Assembly (NCBI RefSeq): GCF_001027285.1
Contig: NZ_CP011509.1
Coordinates: 3,418,501-3,482,500 of the forward strand
Direction of reading: 5' to 3'
DNA from: Archangium gephyra
GTDB lineage: Bacteria > Myxococcota > Myxococcia > Myxococcales > Myxococcaceae
DNA: 64,000 bases
Positions 53,887-62,864 of this stretch are shown piece by piece; position 1 is the stretch's first letter, and every line of letters starts with the position of its first letter. The notes under the pieces were generated by a model. It did not search any database, had not been told where the DNA came from, and was given only the letters and a program-made list of their open reading frames with translations. The position numbers and the translations under genes are program-made.

Positions 53887-55937
53887 TCAGCGAGGTGAAG
53901 GGTGTCCTCTCCGCCGGAGTACCGCCAACCCGAGCAGCGCCAGCCATGAGGCAGGCCACGGCGCCGCGCTGCACCCTCCTCCCGCTAGATGGGGGAGCCT
54001 GACGGTCCACGCATACTCGGCCGGCGAGGCATCGGCATTCCCCGCGGCGTCCACCGCGCGGACCCTCAGGGTATGGGCACCCGGTGCGAGCCCATGGCTG
54101 TCTGGACAGGAGGTGAAGCTCTCTTCGTCCAGGCTACACTCGTAGCCCACGCCGGGCTCGTTCGAGGAGAACTCGAACTCCACGTCCCCGCTGATGACGC
54201 GCACCGGAGGACCGCGCGTGATGGACGTGTCCGGTGCCTGGGTGTCGACCGTGAAGGGGGTGGAGAGGGTGCCCGGACCCGTGTTCCCCACGGCGTCCAT
54301 GGCGCTGACCGTCAGCGTGTGCTCGCCCTCCGCCAGCGGCGAACCCGCCGTACAGTTCCAGGAGCCGTCGTCCGCGGCCAGCGCGGTGCACAGGGGCACC
54401 GTCCCTCCATCGACGTGGACGCTGACGGTGGAGCCTGGCTCCGCGGTGCCGCTGAGGTGGGGAGTACTGGCTGCCAGCGCCTGGCCCGGCCGTGGTTCCC
54501 TCAGCGTGGGGGCCGCGGGGGCCGCCGCATCCACGGTGAAGGCGCGCCAGGAGGAGGGCGAGGAGGCATTGGTTGCGACATCGGTGGCGATTGCCAACAC
54601 GGTGTGTGGGCCCGAGGTGAGCGGCTCAGCGGGCGAGCAACTCCAGGTGCCACTGGCGGTGGCGGTGGCGGTACAGAGGATGATGGAGTCCTCGGACACC
54701 GTCACCTGGCTGCCCGGCTCCGCCAGGCCGCCGAACCCAGGAGTCGCGTTGACGGCAGCGCTCTGCGTGGGAGTCGTGAGCGTAGGGGCCGCGGGGGCGA
54801 GGGTGTCCAAGGTGAAGGTCACGGGGGCGGAGGCCACCGTGGAGCTCAACAAGGTGACAGTCGCTACGGCCGAGTAGAGCCCGTCAGCAATCGCTGGCAC
54901 GGCGCAGGCCCACTCGCCGGACGAGCTGGCCACCGCCGTGCACACGGGCGTGGCTCCTCCGTTGAGGTAGACCTCGACCGTTGTGCCGGGAGCGGCCCCC
55001 CCCGCGAAAGTCTGGGGTCCACCCCCTCCGGGTGCCTGGAGGATGATGGGCTCCCGCTGGCAGATGGAGAGCGCGTCCACGCGGTAGGTGACGGTCGTGT
55101 TGCCGTTGTTGGAGCAGCCGGTGTCGACCGACGCCAGACGCACCTGCTCCGAGGCCACGTCGAAGTCTCTCTTCAGGCCGAAGCCGAGGCTCATGGCCTG
55201 TGCGCGCAAGGGCTGCCCGGAGGCCGGCGGGTTGATGCCCATGGAGAAGCCGCTGGGACCCGTGGCGCTGGTGAAGCTCACGCCGATGATCCCAGGGCGC
55301 CAGTTGCCGCCTGGCGAGAAGCTGATGGCGCCCGAGACGTACTGAATCCGGTACCGGCCTGGCGTGCTCAGGGAGGCCTGGGCGGCCGTGGCGGGAAGGT
55401 CGGGGAAGGAGAAGCTGGAGACCGGCGTGCAGTCCGTGAGGCCCCGGCGCGTGAAGAAAGCGCTCACTGGCGCGGCCTGGCAGCTGAAGCCCGCCTCGAC
55501 CGCGCAGGCCGCGGAGCAGCCATCCCCATCGCTCGTGTTGCCGTCGTCACAGGACTCCGGCGTGGCATGGATTCCGTCTCCGCACTCCACGGTGCATACC
55601 GAGGGAACACCCGTGCAGCCGTATCCCTGCTCGATGGCGCAGTGGACTCCACAGCCCTCACCGGCGGTGCTGTTCCCATCGTCGCACTGCTCGCCCTCGC
55701 CGAGCACGCCATCACCGCAGCCCGCGTTGCAAAGAGACGGCTGGCCATGGCAGCTATAACCGGCCTCGATGCCGCAGTCCGTCCCGCAGCCATCTCCCGA
55801 GGCGCTGTTGCCGTCGTCACATGCTTCGCCCGGAGACACCACCCCATCCCCGCACGAGGGGGGGGCGCGTCCACGAAGGGGTGATGGACGGAGGTGAGCA
55901 GGAGCGGGAGGAGCACGAGGCAAGCCAGGGGCATCAT
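53887..55937 (-). CDS. MYXO-CTERM-anchored Cys-rich/Ig-like surface protein (frameshifted near the 5' end)
   Basis: ATG 55937 overlaps the stop of the OmpA gene, follows GGAGAGGA and encodes a signal (PLACLVLLPLLLTSVHH) in one frame. After a C8 run the body continues in the next frame: four Myxococcus Cys-rich (DUF4215) units such as CGDGVVSPGEACDDGN, a beta domain, then bacterial Ig-like repeats (TPTLREPRPGQAL style), and a MYXO-CTERM tail (GGCSAAPWPASWLALLGLA then RRR). One base added to the C8 run restores a single frame. The product should be exported and anchored at the surface by the MYXO-CTERM system. Confidence 0.82.
55858..55865 (-). other. Frameshift site at a C8 run (minus strand)
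   Basis: The signal-peptide frame reads GCG CCC CCC CCT CGT, whereas the mature-domain frame needs GCG plus a multiple of three C before TCG TGC. Nine C (one more) or six would restore it. As at 34244, the simplest correction is one extra base. Confidence 0.85.
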
Positions 55938-57622
55938 GGAGTCCTCTCCGCGATGATGAAGTCGACGCGGCGGTTGGCGGCGCGCCCGGCCTCGGTGGTG
56001 TTCTCCGTGATGGGACGGCTGGGGCCATGGCCAGAGGTCCGCAGGAGTGCGGCGCCGATGCCATGCTCCACCAGCCACCGCTTCACACTCTCGGCGCGGC
56101 GCAGGGACAGCACGCGGTTGAAGTCCGGGCTGCCACTGTTGTCGGTATGTCCCTCGATGCGCAGCTGCTGGATCCAGGGGCGCGCCTGAATCGCCTGGGC
56201 CAGCGCCTGCAGCACAGGGAGGTTCTCCACCAGGAGCACGTCCGTGTTCGCGGCGAAGACAATGGGCTGCTGGGGGACCAGCCGATCCTCCCTCTCCTCC
56301 ACCAGGGCCACCGGGCACCCGTTCAGGCGTGCCTCCAGGCTGGGGTCCCCCGGCCTGTCCGGGCAAGCATCTTCCGGCGCGAAGACGCTGTCGTGATCGG
56401 CGTCCTCCGCGGGGCAACCCAGGCGCCGCGGATCAGGGGTGTCCCCCAGCGCGGTGTCCGGACACACATCCTTCCCATCCAAGATCCCGTCATCGTCATG
56501 GTCCAGGCTGGCGCGCAGCGCCTCCGGGGAGAGGGGCGGGACGGTGGGCGGCTCTTCGCGAGGGGGGGCGAGGAGGATGCGCAGCTCTTGACGAGGGAAG
56601 GCGGGGCGGGTGGGCGAGTCCGCGGGCTTGGGGACGCTGGCGCTCTTGCGGAGGGCGTCATAGGACATGCGGACGAACAGGCGGAAGTCTGGGGTGCCCG
56701 GCTGCCGCTGCAGGCCCACTCCACCGGCGACACCCAGCCGCAGCCGTTGCCCTACCCGCAGATGGAGGCCGAGCAGCACCTCGAGGCTCGAGAAGAAGGG
56801 CTTGAAGGCATAGGCCCGGGGCGTCACCAGCGTGGCATAGCGGGCCTCGGGACCCAGGGAGAAGCCTCGTGCCGGGTGGACGTACTGGAGGCTCGCGCCG
56901 AACTGCACCTCGGAGCCCGCGCTGCTGCCCTCGGGGCTCGGGAGGTTTCCCAGCCGCGCCTCGGGGCGCAACAGAAAGGCGCCCGTGAAGGTCCAGCGCA
57001 GGGGCTGGTGGGTGCCGGCCAGCACCAGCGTGGACAGCATGCGCGCCTCCAGATCACTGGTGTGGGAGGCGGTGTTCTCGAAGAACTTGCGCACCGGCAC
57101 CCAGACGGAGGCTCCGAGGCTGGCGGAGAAGGGGCTCTCGCCGGGCCGGCCATACAGGCGGACCATGAGCCCGAAGCGCGGATCGCTGACGCCCAGGCCG
57201 CGCACGGGGACGATGCCCGCCAGCGGCTCCTCCGCGGCGGTGGCCCGCGCGCTCAGCCCCCGCATGGAGGGCGAGGCTTCCCGGGAAGAGCCCCGCTCCA
57301 ACAGGGTGAGCGGCACCGAGGCCGAGAACGTCATGCAATCGCAGAACGAGCCGGACAGCTCCAGGTTGCCAAGCAGCTGATGCTTGATGAGGACCTGGAG
57401 CAGCTGGAACCGCCCATCCTCCTCCTCCACGCCGAGCACCAGCGGACGGTAGGCGTAGTCCAGGCTGAGGCCCGCCGACCAGGTGCCGGCCTCGAACCGG
57501 GGTGAGTCCACCATGAAGGAGGACTCGCCCACGGGCGTGGGCTGGGCGCGGTGTATGTCGAAGCCCGAGGCCGCCGTGGCAAATCCCAAACAGGCGATGA
57601 GACAGGGTATCACCTTCGTCAT
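55934..57622 (-). CDS. OmpA-family outer membrane protein with calcium-type repeats
   Basis: 562 residues from ATG 57622 (AGGAGC upstream). A signal peptide (TKVIPCLIACLGFATAASG) is followed by a beta-barrel-like region of alternating strands to about residue 340, a linker, and thrombospondin type 3-like acidic repeats (DHDDDGILDGKDVCPD, DADHDSVFAPEDACPD). The C-terminal 110 residues form an OmpA domain with IEGHTDNSGSPDFNRVLSLRR and GHGPSRPITEN, which binds peptidoglycan. Its stop overlaps the next gene's start. It probably holds the exported cluster at the outer membrane. Confidence 0.93.
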   Translation of the reverse strand: MTKVIPCLIACLGFATAASGFDIHRAQPTPVGESSFMVDSPRFEAGTWSAGLSLDYAYRPLVLGVEEEDGRFQLLQVLIKHQLLGNLELSGSFCDCMTFSASVPLTLLERGSSREASPSMRGLSARATAAEEPLAGIVPVRGLGVSDPRFGLMVRLYGRPGESPFSASLGASVWVPVRKFFENTASHTSDLEARMLSTLVLAGTHQPLRWTFTGAFLLRPEARLGNLPSPEGSSAGSEVQFGASLQYVHPARGFSLGPEARYATLVTPRAYAFKPFFSSLEVLLGLHLRVGQRLRLGVAGGVGLQRQPGTPDFRLFVRMSYDALRKSASVPKPADSPTRPAFPRQELRILLAPPREEPPTVPPLSPEALRASLDHDDDGILDGKDVCPDTALGDTPDPRRLGCPAEDADHDSVFAPEDACPDRPGDPSLEARLNGCPVALVEEREDRLVPQQPIVFAANTDVLLVENLPVLQALAQAIQARPWIQQLRIEGHTDNSGSPDFNRVLSLRRAESVKRWLVEHGIGAALLRTSGHGPSRPITENTTEAGRAANRRVDFIIAERTP

Positions 57623-57640
57623 ATCTGCTCCTGCTTGCAG

Positions 57641-57671
57641 GGGGGCCACCCCTCGATGGGAGGTGGCCCCC
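57641..57671. terminator. Strong hairpin between protease and OmpA genes
   Basis: GGGGGCCACC (57641-57650) pairs perfectly with GGTGGCCCCC (57662-57671) around an 11-base loop. It is after the papain-like protease stop and only 19 bp before the OmpA start, so it may terminate or attenuate transcription into OmpA. No T run follows. Confidence 0.65.
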
Positions 57672-57732
57672 AGGGAGCCGGCTGCTCCTCAGCCCCGCCC
57701 GGTGACACCGTGAGAAGGCCTGGAACGGCTCG

Positions 57733-58791
57733 TCACTGAATGAACGTGACAGCCCACTGAGCAGTGGGCTCGTTGGCGGGGTTGGTGACGTGCATCGTGA
57801 CGGTGGGGTGGATGCTACTCGGCGAGCACCCATCACAGCGCGACAGGTAATTGCCGGTGTCGGCCTTGAACGCGTACTTGCCGTTGGGCAGCAGCTCCGG
57901 GGTGAACTGCGCATAGGCCTGGCTCGAGTCCGTCGCATGCACCGTGGCGAAGTCAGTCTTGGTGCCACCCGCGATGCAGCTCTCGCAGCGCGACACGAAC
58001 TTGCCGCTGTCGGCCTTGAGGGCGACCTTGCCCCCGCCCACATCCACCACGTCGAAGCGCGCCCAGGGCTGATCCGGCGTCGCCGCGGTGATGTGAACGG
58101 TGATGGTGTCCTTGGGCGAGTTGTCCACGAGCGTCTGGCACCCGCTGCACCGCGAGAAGAACTTCCCGGTATCGGACTGCAGGGCGATCTTCTTGCCCGT
58201 GAGGGTGGGGATCCTGGGGGAGATGGCCGAGTAGTCTCGCCAGTGGCTGTACTGGTTCGGCGCGCTCACATAATCCGCGTAGGTGATCCACCGGCTCGTC
58301 CCCCCGGTGGGGGGCCAGGGATCGTTCACGAGCACCCATTGCGCGCCGTTGTCATCATTGATGCCCTTGGCGACCATGATGTGGCCGCCACCGCCCGCCC
58401 AGCCCCAGGAGAAGTTCACCGGCCGGTTGGCTTTCATCTCCGCCTTGAGCTGCGCGAAGGTCAGCGCCGTTCCCCAGGCGCTCTCCGCGCTGTTGTAGTT
58501 CACCCGGTTGTAATCGGGCCAGCCGCCCTGGATGCAGCTTGCCGGGGTGGGGGTGTTGCAGCAGTCCGCGCGGCCGAACCGGGCATTGGCTTGCGAGCAC
58601 TGGGTGACCGCCGCGCCGGTAGGCGCCACGGACATCTGGAGGGTGGTGGCCCAGCACCACATCTCGGTCTGCTGGCCAATCAAGGGAACCGGGAGCCGTA
58701 CGTCCTCGGCGCGCGCGTCCCGGACAGGGAAGCCGATGAAGAGCGTGAGAGCCATCAGCGGGAATGAGAGTTTTCGCATGGGATTCAACAT
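57733..58791 (-). CDS. Secreted AvrRpt2/C39-like cysteine protease with fascin-like repeats
   Basis: 352 residues from ATG 58791 (GGAG upstream; GTG 58803 and ATG 58779 are alternatives). A signal peptide (KLSFPLMALTLFIGFPV) ends at DARA. The protease domain has VPLIGQQTEMWCWATTLQ (Gln40, Cys46), GGGGHIMVAKG (His137) and VLVNDPWPP (Asn156/Asp157), the pattern of AvrRpt2/C70 and related papain-like peptidases. The C-terminal part is a beta-trefoil of fascin-like repeats (IALQSDTGKFFSRCSGC, ALKADSGKFVSRCESC, AFKADTGNYLSRCDGC). The repeats may bind a surface polymer while the protease cuts a target. Confidence 0.88.
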   Translation of the reverse strand: MLNPMRKLSFPLMALTLFIGFPVRDARAEDVRLPVPLIGQQTEMWCWATTLQMSVAPTGAAVTQCSQANARFGRADCCNTPTPASCIQGGWPDYNRVNYNSAESAWGTALTFAQLKAEMKANRPVNFSWGWAGGGGHIMVAKGINDDNGAQWVLVNDPWPPTGGTSRWITYADYVSAPNQYSHWRDYSAISPRIPTLTGKKIALQSDTGKFFSRCSGCQTLVDNSPKDTITVHITAATPDQPWARFDVVDVGGGKVALKADSGKFVSRCESCIAGGTKTDFATVHATDSSQAYAQFTPELLPNGKYAFKADTGNYLSRCDGCSPSSIHPTVTMHVTNPANEPTAQWAVTFIQ

Positions 58792-58827
58792 GATTTTCTC
58801 CACGAGAGTGAGGGGGGATGGGCGGGC

Positions 58828-59508
58828 TCAGTTGCCCGGCTTCTCGAGGGGCTTGGATTCCCTGGCGAGCTTCTGCAGGAGCCCCATGACGGTGTTGGCG
58901 GGACGCTCCTCGCCTTTCTTGGAGGCCCCCATCGCCTTGTCCTCGCGCAGGGTGATCAGGTGCATCTTCCCCGCGCCATCCGTGCGCGCCAGGAACATCT
59001 GATACACGGCCGGGACCTTCACCAGGAGGTACTCGTGCGTCTTCCCCGTGGCCTTGCCATGCAGGGAACGCACTTCATCCAGCAGCTTGACCGTCGCGGC
59101 GTCCCCCAGCGAAGCCATCTTCCACTTGCCGGCCGCGTCCTGCCGGACGACGAGCGCGGTCCGCGTGCTGCCGCCCACGTGCACGGGAAACAGCCGCTCC
59201 TTCAGGTCATGCATCACGTTCTTCGGGTCCGCGGCCGGATCCAGCGTCTTCAGCTCATCGAGCCGGATCATGTACACCGAGACGGGGGAACCCAGCTTCG
59301 CCTTGCCCACTTCATCCAGGGACTGGAACCCGAGCTCCGCGTAGGTGTCCTGGGTGGCCAGCTTCCCCAGGGTAGACAGGCTCTGGGTTGCCACCGCTAC
59401 CGGATCATTCGGATCCGTGGGAGCCGGAGGGGCCGCATGGGCCGCGCAGGCCAGCAGCACACTGGCGACGAGCGACAGGGGAAGATGATTGATGATTGTG
59501 TATTGCAT
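58828..59508 (-). CDS. Exported protein upstream of the papain-like protease
   Basis: 226 residues from ATG 59508 with AGGAGT six bases upstream. The N-terminus PLSLVASVLLACAAHA can be a Sec signal or a lipobox (LLA-C). The mature chain is alpha/beta with SVYMIRLDELKTLDP and TALVVRQDAAGKWKMASLGDAATVKLLDEVR. No family is recognised. It is the first gene of the cluster, 36 bp before the protease, and could be a propeptide-like inhibitor, chaperone or substrate of it (inference). Confidence 0.75.
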   Translation of the reverse strand: MQYTIINHLPLSLVASVLLACAAHAAPPAPTDPNDPVAVATQSLSTLGKLATQDTYAELGFQSLDEVGKAKLGSPVSVYMIRLDELKTLDPAADPKNVMHDLKERLFPVHVGGSTRTALVVRQDAAGKWKMASLGDAATVKLLDEVRSLHGKATGKTHEYLLVKVPAVYQMFLARTDGAGKMHLITLREDKAMGASKKGEERPANTVMGLLQKLARESKPLEKPGN

Positions 59509-59604
59509 GTCGTTACTCCTGATTGACAAGGAAATGAGACCGTACGGCCTCGTAGGGCATACGCCTGCCAAGGCTGCCCTCTCACGGAGGCGCGTCAGGA
59601 GAGC

Positions 59605-59620
59605 TGGGCTTGCAAGCCCA
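59605..59620. promoter_or_regulatory. Perfect 16-bp palindrome upstream of the exported-protein cluster
   Basis: TGGGCTTGCAAGCCCA is fully palindromic and lies about 100 bp before ATG 59508, between it and the response-regulator remnant. It may be an operator of the cluster or a terminator of the remnant. Confidence 0.45.
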
Positions 59621-59742
59621 TCACCTGTGACATGAGTCTTCGCATCACCAAGGTCTCCTGGGGACTTCCGGCCTGTGGACCACTCTCTAGGCTGAAGTGT
59701 CAGGAAATGGATATTGGACCTTGTACCTATACCGCGGGCGGC

Positions 59743-59972
59743 TCAGTCCTGGCCCAGCCCGTCCATGAGCCGCACCCGCTCCGCTACCGAGTCCACTCCC
59801 AACTTCTGAACGACACGGCCGCGGTGCACCTTGATGGTCTTCTCACTGGTGCCGAGTTGCTCCGCGATCCGCTTGTACCTGGGCCCGGGTGGCCCGTCCG
59901 GCCGCATCCTTCGCCAGGGCCTGGGAGATGGCTTCCAGCAATGAGGAAGACGGTGGCGGGGGCTTCAGTCAT
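59743..59972 (-). pseudogene. Deleted remnant of a FixJ/LuxR-type response regulator
   Basis: ATG 59972 overlaps the kinase stop (ATGA), as expected for a coupled regulator, and begins MTEAPATVFL. The frame is then lost; pieces that follow are the end of a receiver domain (LLEAISQALAKDAAGRATRA) and the C-terminal half of a LuxR/FixJ helix-turn-helix (IAEQLGTSEKTIKVHRGRVV then KLGVDSVAERVRLM) ending in TGA at 59743. Most of the receiver, including its phospho-acceptor Asp, and the first half of the HTH domain are missing. At least two deletions explain this. Confidence 0.75.
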
Positions 59973-61879
59973 GGAGAGGCATTCGAGGGGGCCACGGGAA
60001 GGACGCACCGTAGCAGTGCGCCTTGCCCGGGGGGGCTCTCGGCCCACAGCTGGCCGCCGTGCGCCACGACGATGGAGCGGCTGATGGACAGCCCCATGCC
60101 CAGCCCTTCCTTCTTGGTGGAGTAGAAGGGCTCGAAGACGTGGGGCAGATGCGACGGCTCGATGCCCGCTCCCGAGTCCTGCACGCTCAGCTCCACCTGC
60201 TCCTGGCTCGAGGAGGTGGTGCGTACCCAGATGTGGCGCTGGCCCGCGGGGACACCGCTCGTGGCCTCCAAGGCATTGATGAGCAGGTTGAGCATCACTT
60301 GCTGGAGCTGGATGCCATCCCCCCGCACGGCGGGCCGTGAAGGGGCCAGCACCATGTGCAGCTCCGCGCCGCGCAGCTGCATGTCGTTGGCCACCAGGCG
60401 CGCCACCTCGCGTACCAGGTCATTGAGGGAGAGGACGTCATCCTGGGGTTGCCCCTTCTTGAGCAGCGTGCGCATGCGGCGGATGACTTCGCCCGCCCGC
60501 TTGTCGTCGGAGATGATGTCCCCGATGGCTTCGCGCACCTCGACCAGATCCATGGGGGTGGCATCCAGCAGGCGACGCACGGCCTGGGCGTTGACGAGGA
60601 TCGCGGCCAGGGGCTGGTTGAGCTCGTGGGCCAGCGAGGAGGTCATCTCGCCCAGGGCCGCCACCCGGCTGACGTGGGCCAACTGATCCAGGCCGCGGCG
60701 CACTTCTATTTCCGCGAGCTTTTCCAGGCGGTGACGCTCGTTGAGCTCCGCCTGGACGCGAATGCGGCGGCGGCGCTCCACCATGAGCACCACGGCCATC
60801 AGCGTCTGCAAGGCGCTGACGGTGATGGCACCCAGGACATAGAGGCGGTAGCGCTCCCAGAGAGAGGGCTCCTCGAAGGCGAGCCGCACCCCCGGAGGCA
60901 CCCTGTCGGGGGTGATGCCCCAGCGCCGCAGCGCGCGGGCGTCGACCGTCACATGGTCCACGGGCGCCGGCGCCAAGGGCGCGCTGAAGTCAACCTGCTC
61001 TCCGCGCAACATGCGGGCGGTGAGCATGCCCAGTTGTTGGCCGACGGCCTCATAGCTGACGAGGACTCCACCCACGAAGCCCATGCCCAGGACCGTCTCG
61101 TGGACGGTGAAGCAGGGCCGGTTGCTGGCGGCCAGCAGCATGCTCGCGACCTCGCGCGGCACGAAGGGCCTCCCGGTGGAATCGATGATGAAGGTGAAGG
61201 TCAGCACGACGGTATCGGCCGGCAGTGTCCCCACGCGCTCGAGCATCTCGGCCAGCGACAGACCGCTCAGGTCAATGAACTCCAATCCCCGCTGCTCCAG
61301 CAGGGGCCGCAGCTCTCGCAGCATCCGCTCCTGCTGAGCTTGCTCCCAGGGGCTGGAGCCGTTGACGAACGCCAGCCGCCGCGTGTCCGGCATCAGCCGC
61401 AGGGCCAGCTCCGCCGTGGCCCGCATGTCGTATTTCAGCCACTGGCCCACGACCCGCTCCGGGCGAGGTTGCCGCTCCCACAGCCGCTCGTCCTCGGAGA
61501 GGACGATGACAGGGATGTCCGGCCACAACTTCTGGCGCAGCTCCAGCGTCAGGTGGATGGTGTCGCTGCGAAAGGTGATGAGTGCGTCTGGCTGGCGCTC
61601 GCGGTACTTGACCAGATACCAGGCAAGGAGCGCTCGTTCGTATTCAGGCCCGCTGAACCAGCCTAGATCCAAGCTCTCGATATCCACGCTGACCTGACCA
61701 CCCCAGGACTCCCACAGGGAGGCGCGGAGACTGGAGACGAGCGCCGTCATGGCGGGCAAGGCCATGTCCTCGGGGAGGAGCAGGAGCACGGACTTCGTGG
61801 CCGGACGCGCCTCCTGGGCCACCACCTGGGGTGCCAGCAGCAGCGAGAAACAGAGGATGGAGGCCGTGCGCCAAGACAT
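59969..61879 (-). CDS. Sensor histidine kinase with ABC-substrate-binding-like sensor
   Basis: 636 residues from ATG 61879. A signal-like N-terminus (ILCFSLLLAPQVVAQ) leads to a periplasmic domain of about 300 residues with strand/helix alternation (SVLLLLPEDMALPAM, PDALITFRSDTIHL, RRLAFVNGSSPWEQAQ) like ABC_sub_bind sensors. A membrane helix follows (about 330-350). The kinase part has SLAHELNQPLAAIL (His near 417), NLLINALEATSG, VQDSGAGIEP and LGMGLSISRSIV. Its stop overlaps the start of a decayed response regulator, so its normal partner is gone. Confidence 0.93.
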   Translation of the reverse strand: MSWRTASILCFSLLLAPQVVAQEARPATKSVLLLLPEDMALPAMTALVSSLRASLWESWGGQVSVDIESLDLGWFSGPEYERALLAWYLVKYRERQPDALITFRSDTIHLTLELRQKLWPDIPVIVLSEDERLWERQPRPERVVGQWLKYDMRATAELALRLMPDTRRLAFVNGSSPWEQAQQERMLRELRPLLEQRGLEFIDLSGLSLAEMLERVGTLPADTVVLTFTFIIDSTGRPFVPREVASMLLAASNRPCFTVHETVLGMGFVGGVLVSYEAVGQQLGMLTARMLRGEQVDFSAPLAPAPVDHVTVDARALRRWGITPDRVPPGVRLAFEEPSLWERYRLYVLGAITVSALQTLMAVVLMVERRRRIRVQAELNERHRLEKLAEIEVRRGLDQLAHVSRVAALGEMTSSLAHELNQPLAAILVNAQAVRRLLDATPMDLVEVREAIGDIISDDKRAGEVIRRMRTLLKKGQPQDDVLSLNDLVREVARLVANDMQLRGAELHMVLAPSRPAVRGDGIQLQQVMLNLLINALEATSGVPAGQRHIWVRTTSSSQEQVELSVQDSGAGIEPSHLPHVFEPFYSTKKEGLGMGLSISRSIVVAHGGQLWAESPPGQGALLRCVLPVAPSNASP

Positions 61880-61936
61880 GGTGGACGACTCTACTCCGTA
61901 CGAGCCCACGCCCGCGCAGCAGGCTAGGGTCACCTC

Positions 61937-62659
61937 ATGTCTCGGAACAGGGTTACCGCGGCGGTCTTCAACAACGCGAGATGGTGCGAGCTGGTGTGCC
62001 GGACTCATGGGCACCCGGGCGAGTTCTCGGAGGCGCTGTGGTTCAACCGGGCCCAGGTGCCACCGTTCTACCCCAACGTCGTCACGCTCACGGCGGAGGG
62101 ACAGACCCGGCAGCTGGAGGTGCTCTCCGCGCTCGAGCTGCCGGGACGCTGGGGCGTCAAGGACAGCTTCGCGACGCTCGACCTCGCACCGCCAGGCTTC
62201 GAGGAGCTGTTCTCCGCGCAGTGGCTTCACTTCCCCTCTGAGAGGCCGGCCCCCGTCAGCTCCGGCGCAGCGCGCTGGGTCCAGGCCCGCGACACGGCTG
62301 CTCTGGCCGCGTGGGAGGCGGCCTGGGGTGGGCATCAGCATCCCCCGCCCGCCGTGTTCCAGGTGTTCCGGCCTGGCCTGCTCGAGGACGCGGGGGTGAG
62401 GTTCCTCGCCGCGTACCACGAGGACACCCTCGTCGCCGGTGCCATCGCCTATCACGCCGAGGGCGTCGTGAGCCTGTCGAACACGTTCTTCGCGGAGGCT
62501 CGGGCCGGAGTGCTGCGCGCGGAGCTGCTCGGGCAACTCCTGGCCACGTTTCCGGGCCTGCCCCTCGTGGGTTACGACAGCGGGGATGAGCTGGCCGCGT
62601 GGTGTGCGCTGGGCTTCGAGCCCATCGGCCCCCTGCGCGTCTGGCTGAAGAAGACGTAG
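61937..62659 (+). CDS. GNAT-like acetyltransferase-domain protein
   Basis: 240 residues. The first 110 residues are unassigned. The second half has the GNAT layout (LAAYHEDTLVAGAIAYHAEGVVSLSNTFF, then LGQLLATFPGLPLVGYDSG and LAAWCALGFEPIGPLRVW), but the acetyl-CoA loop RGxGxG/A is not evident, so activity is uncertain. It is divergent from the histidine kinase with a 57-bp spacer. It might be a stand-alone acetyltransferase or a degenerate fold. Confidence 0.8.
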   Translation: MSRNRVTAAVFNNARWCELVCRTHGHPGEFSEALWFNRAQVPPFYPNVVTLTAEGQTRQLEVLSALELPGRWGVKDSFATLDLAPPGFEELFSAQWLHFPSERPAPVSSGAARWVQARDTAALAAWEAAWGGHQHPPPAVFQVFRPGLLEDAGVRFLAAYHEDTLVAGAIAYHAEGVVSLSNTFFAEARAGVLRAELLGQLLATFPGLPLVGYDSGDELAAWCALGFEPIGPLRVWLKKT

Positions 62660-62864
62660 GCCGGATGCCGCGCACGCCCACCGCCGCGACGCGTGGGCGC
62701 TCTCCGTGCCGCGGTTCTCACGAATGCGGTAAGCCCGATCACAGCCCCGGTCCAAGCCGGCCGGTACTCTCCGGCACCTGAGCTGATTCAAGGTGTGCTC
62801 GGCAGCGCAACCTCCGTGCTTGATTGCTCCTGCTCAACACCCGCGCACCAGAAGGAGACACCGC

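Noticed and set aside
59632-60084. Plus-strand frame of about 150 codons over the regulator remnant
   Set aside because: The minus strand carries readable response-regulator pieces; the plus frame has no recognisable domain and Arg/Pro-rich composition.
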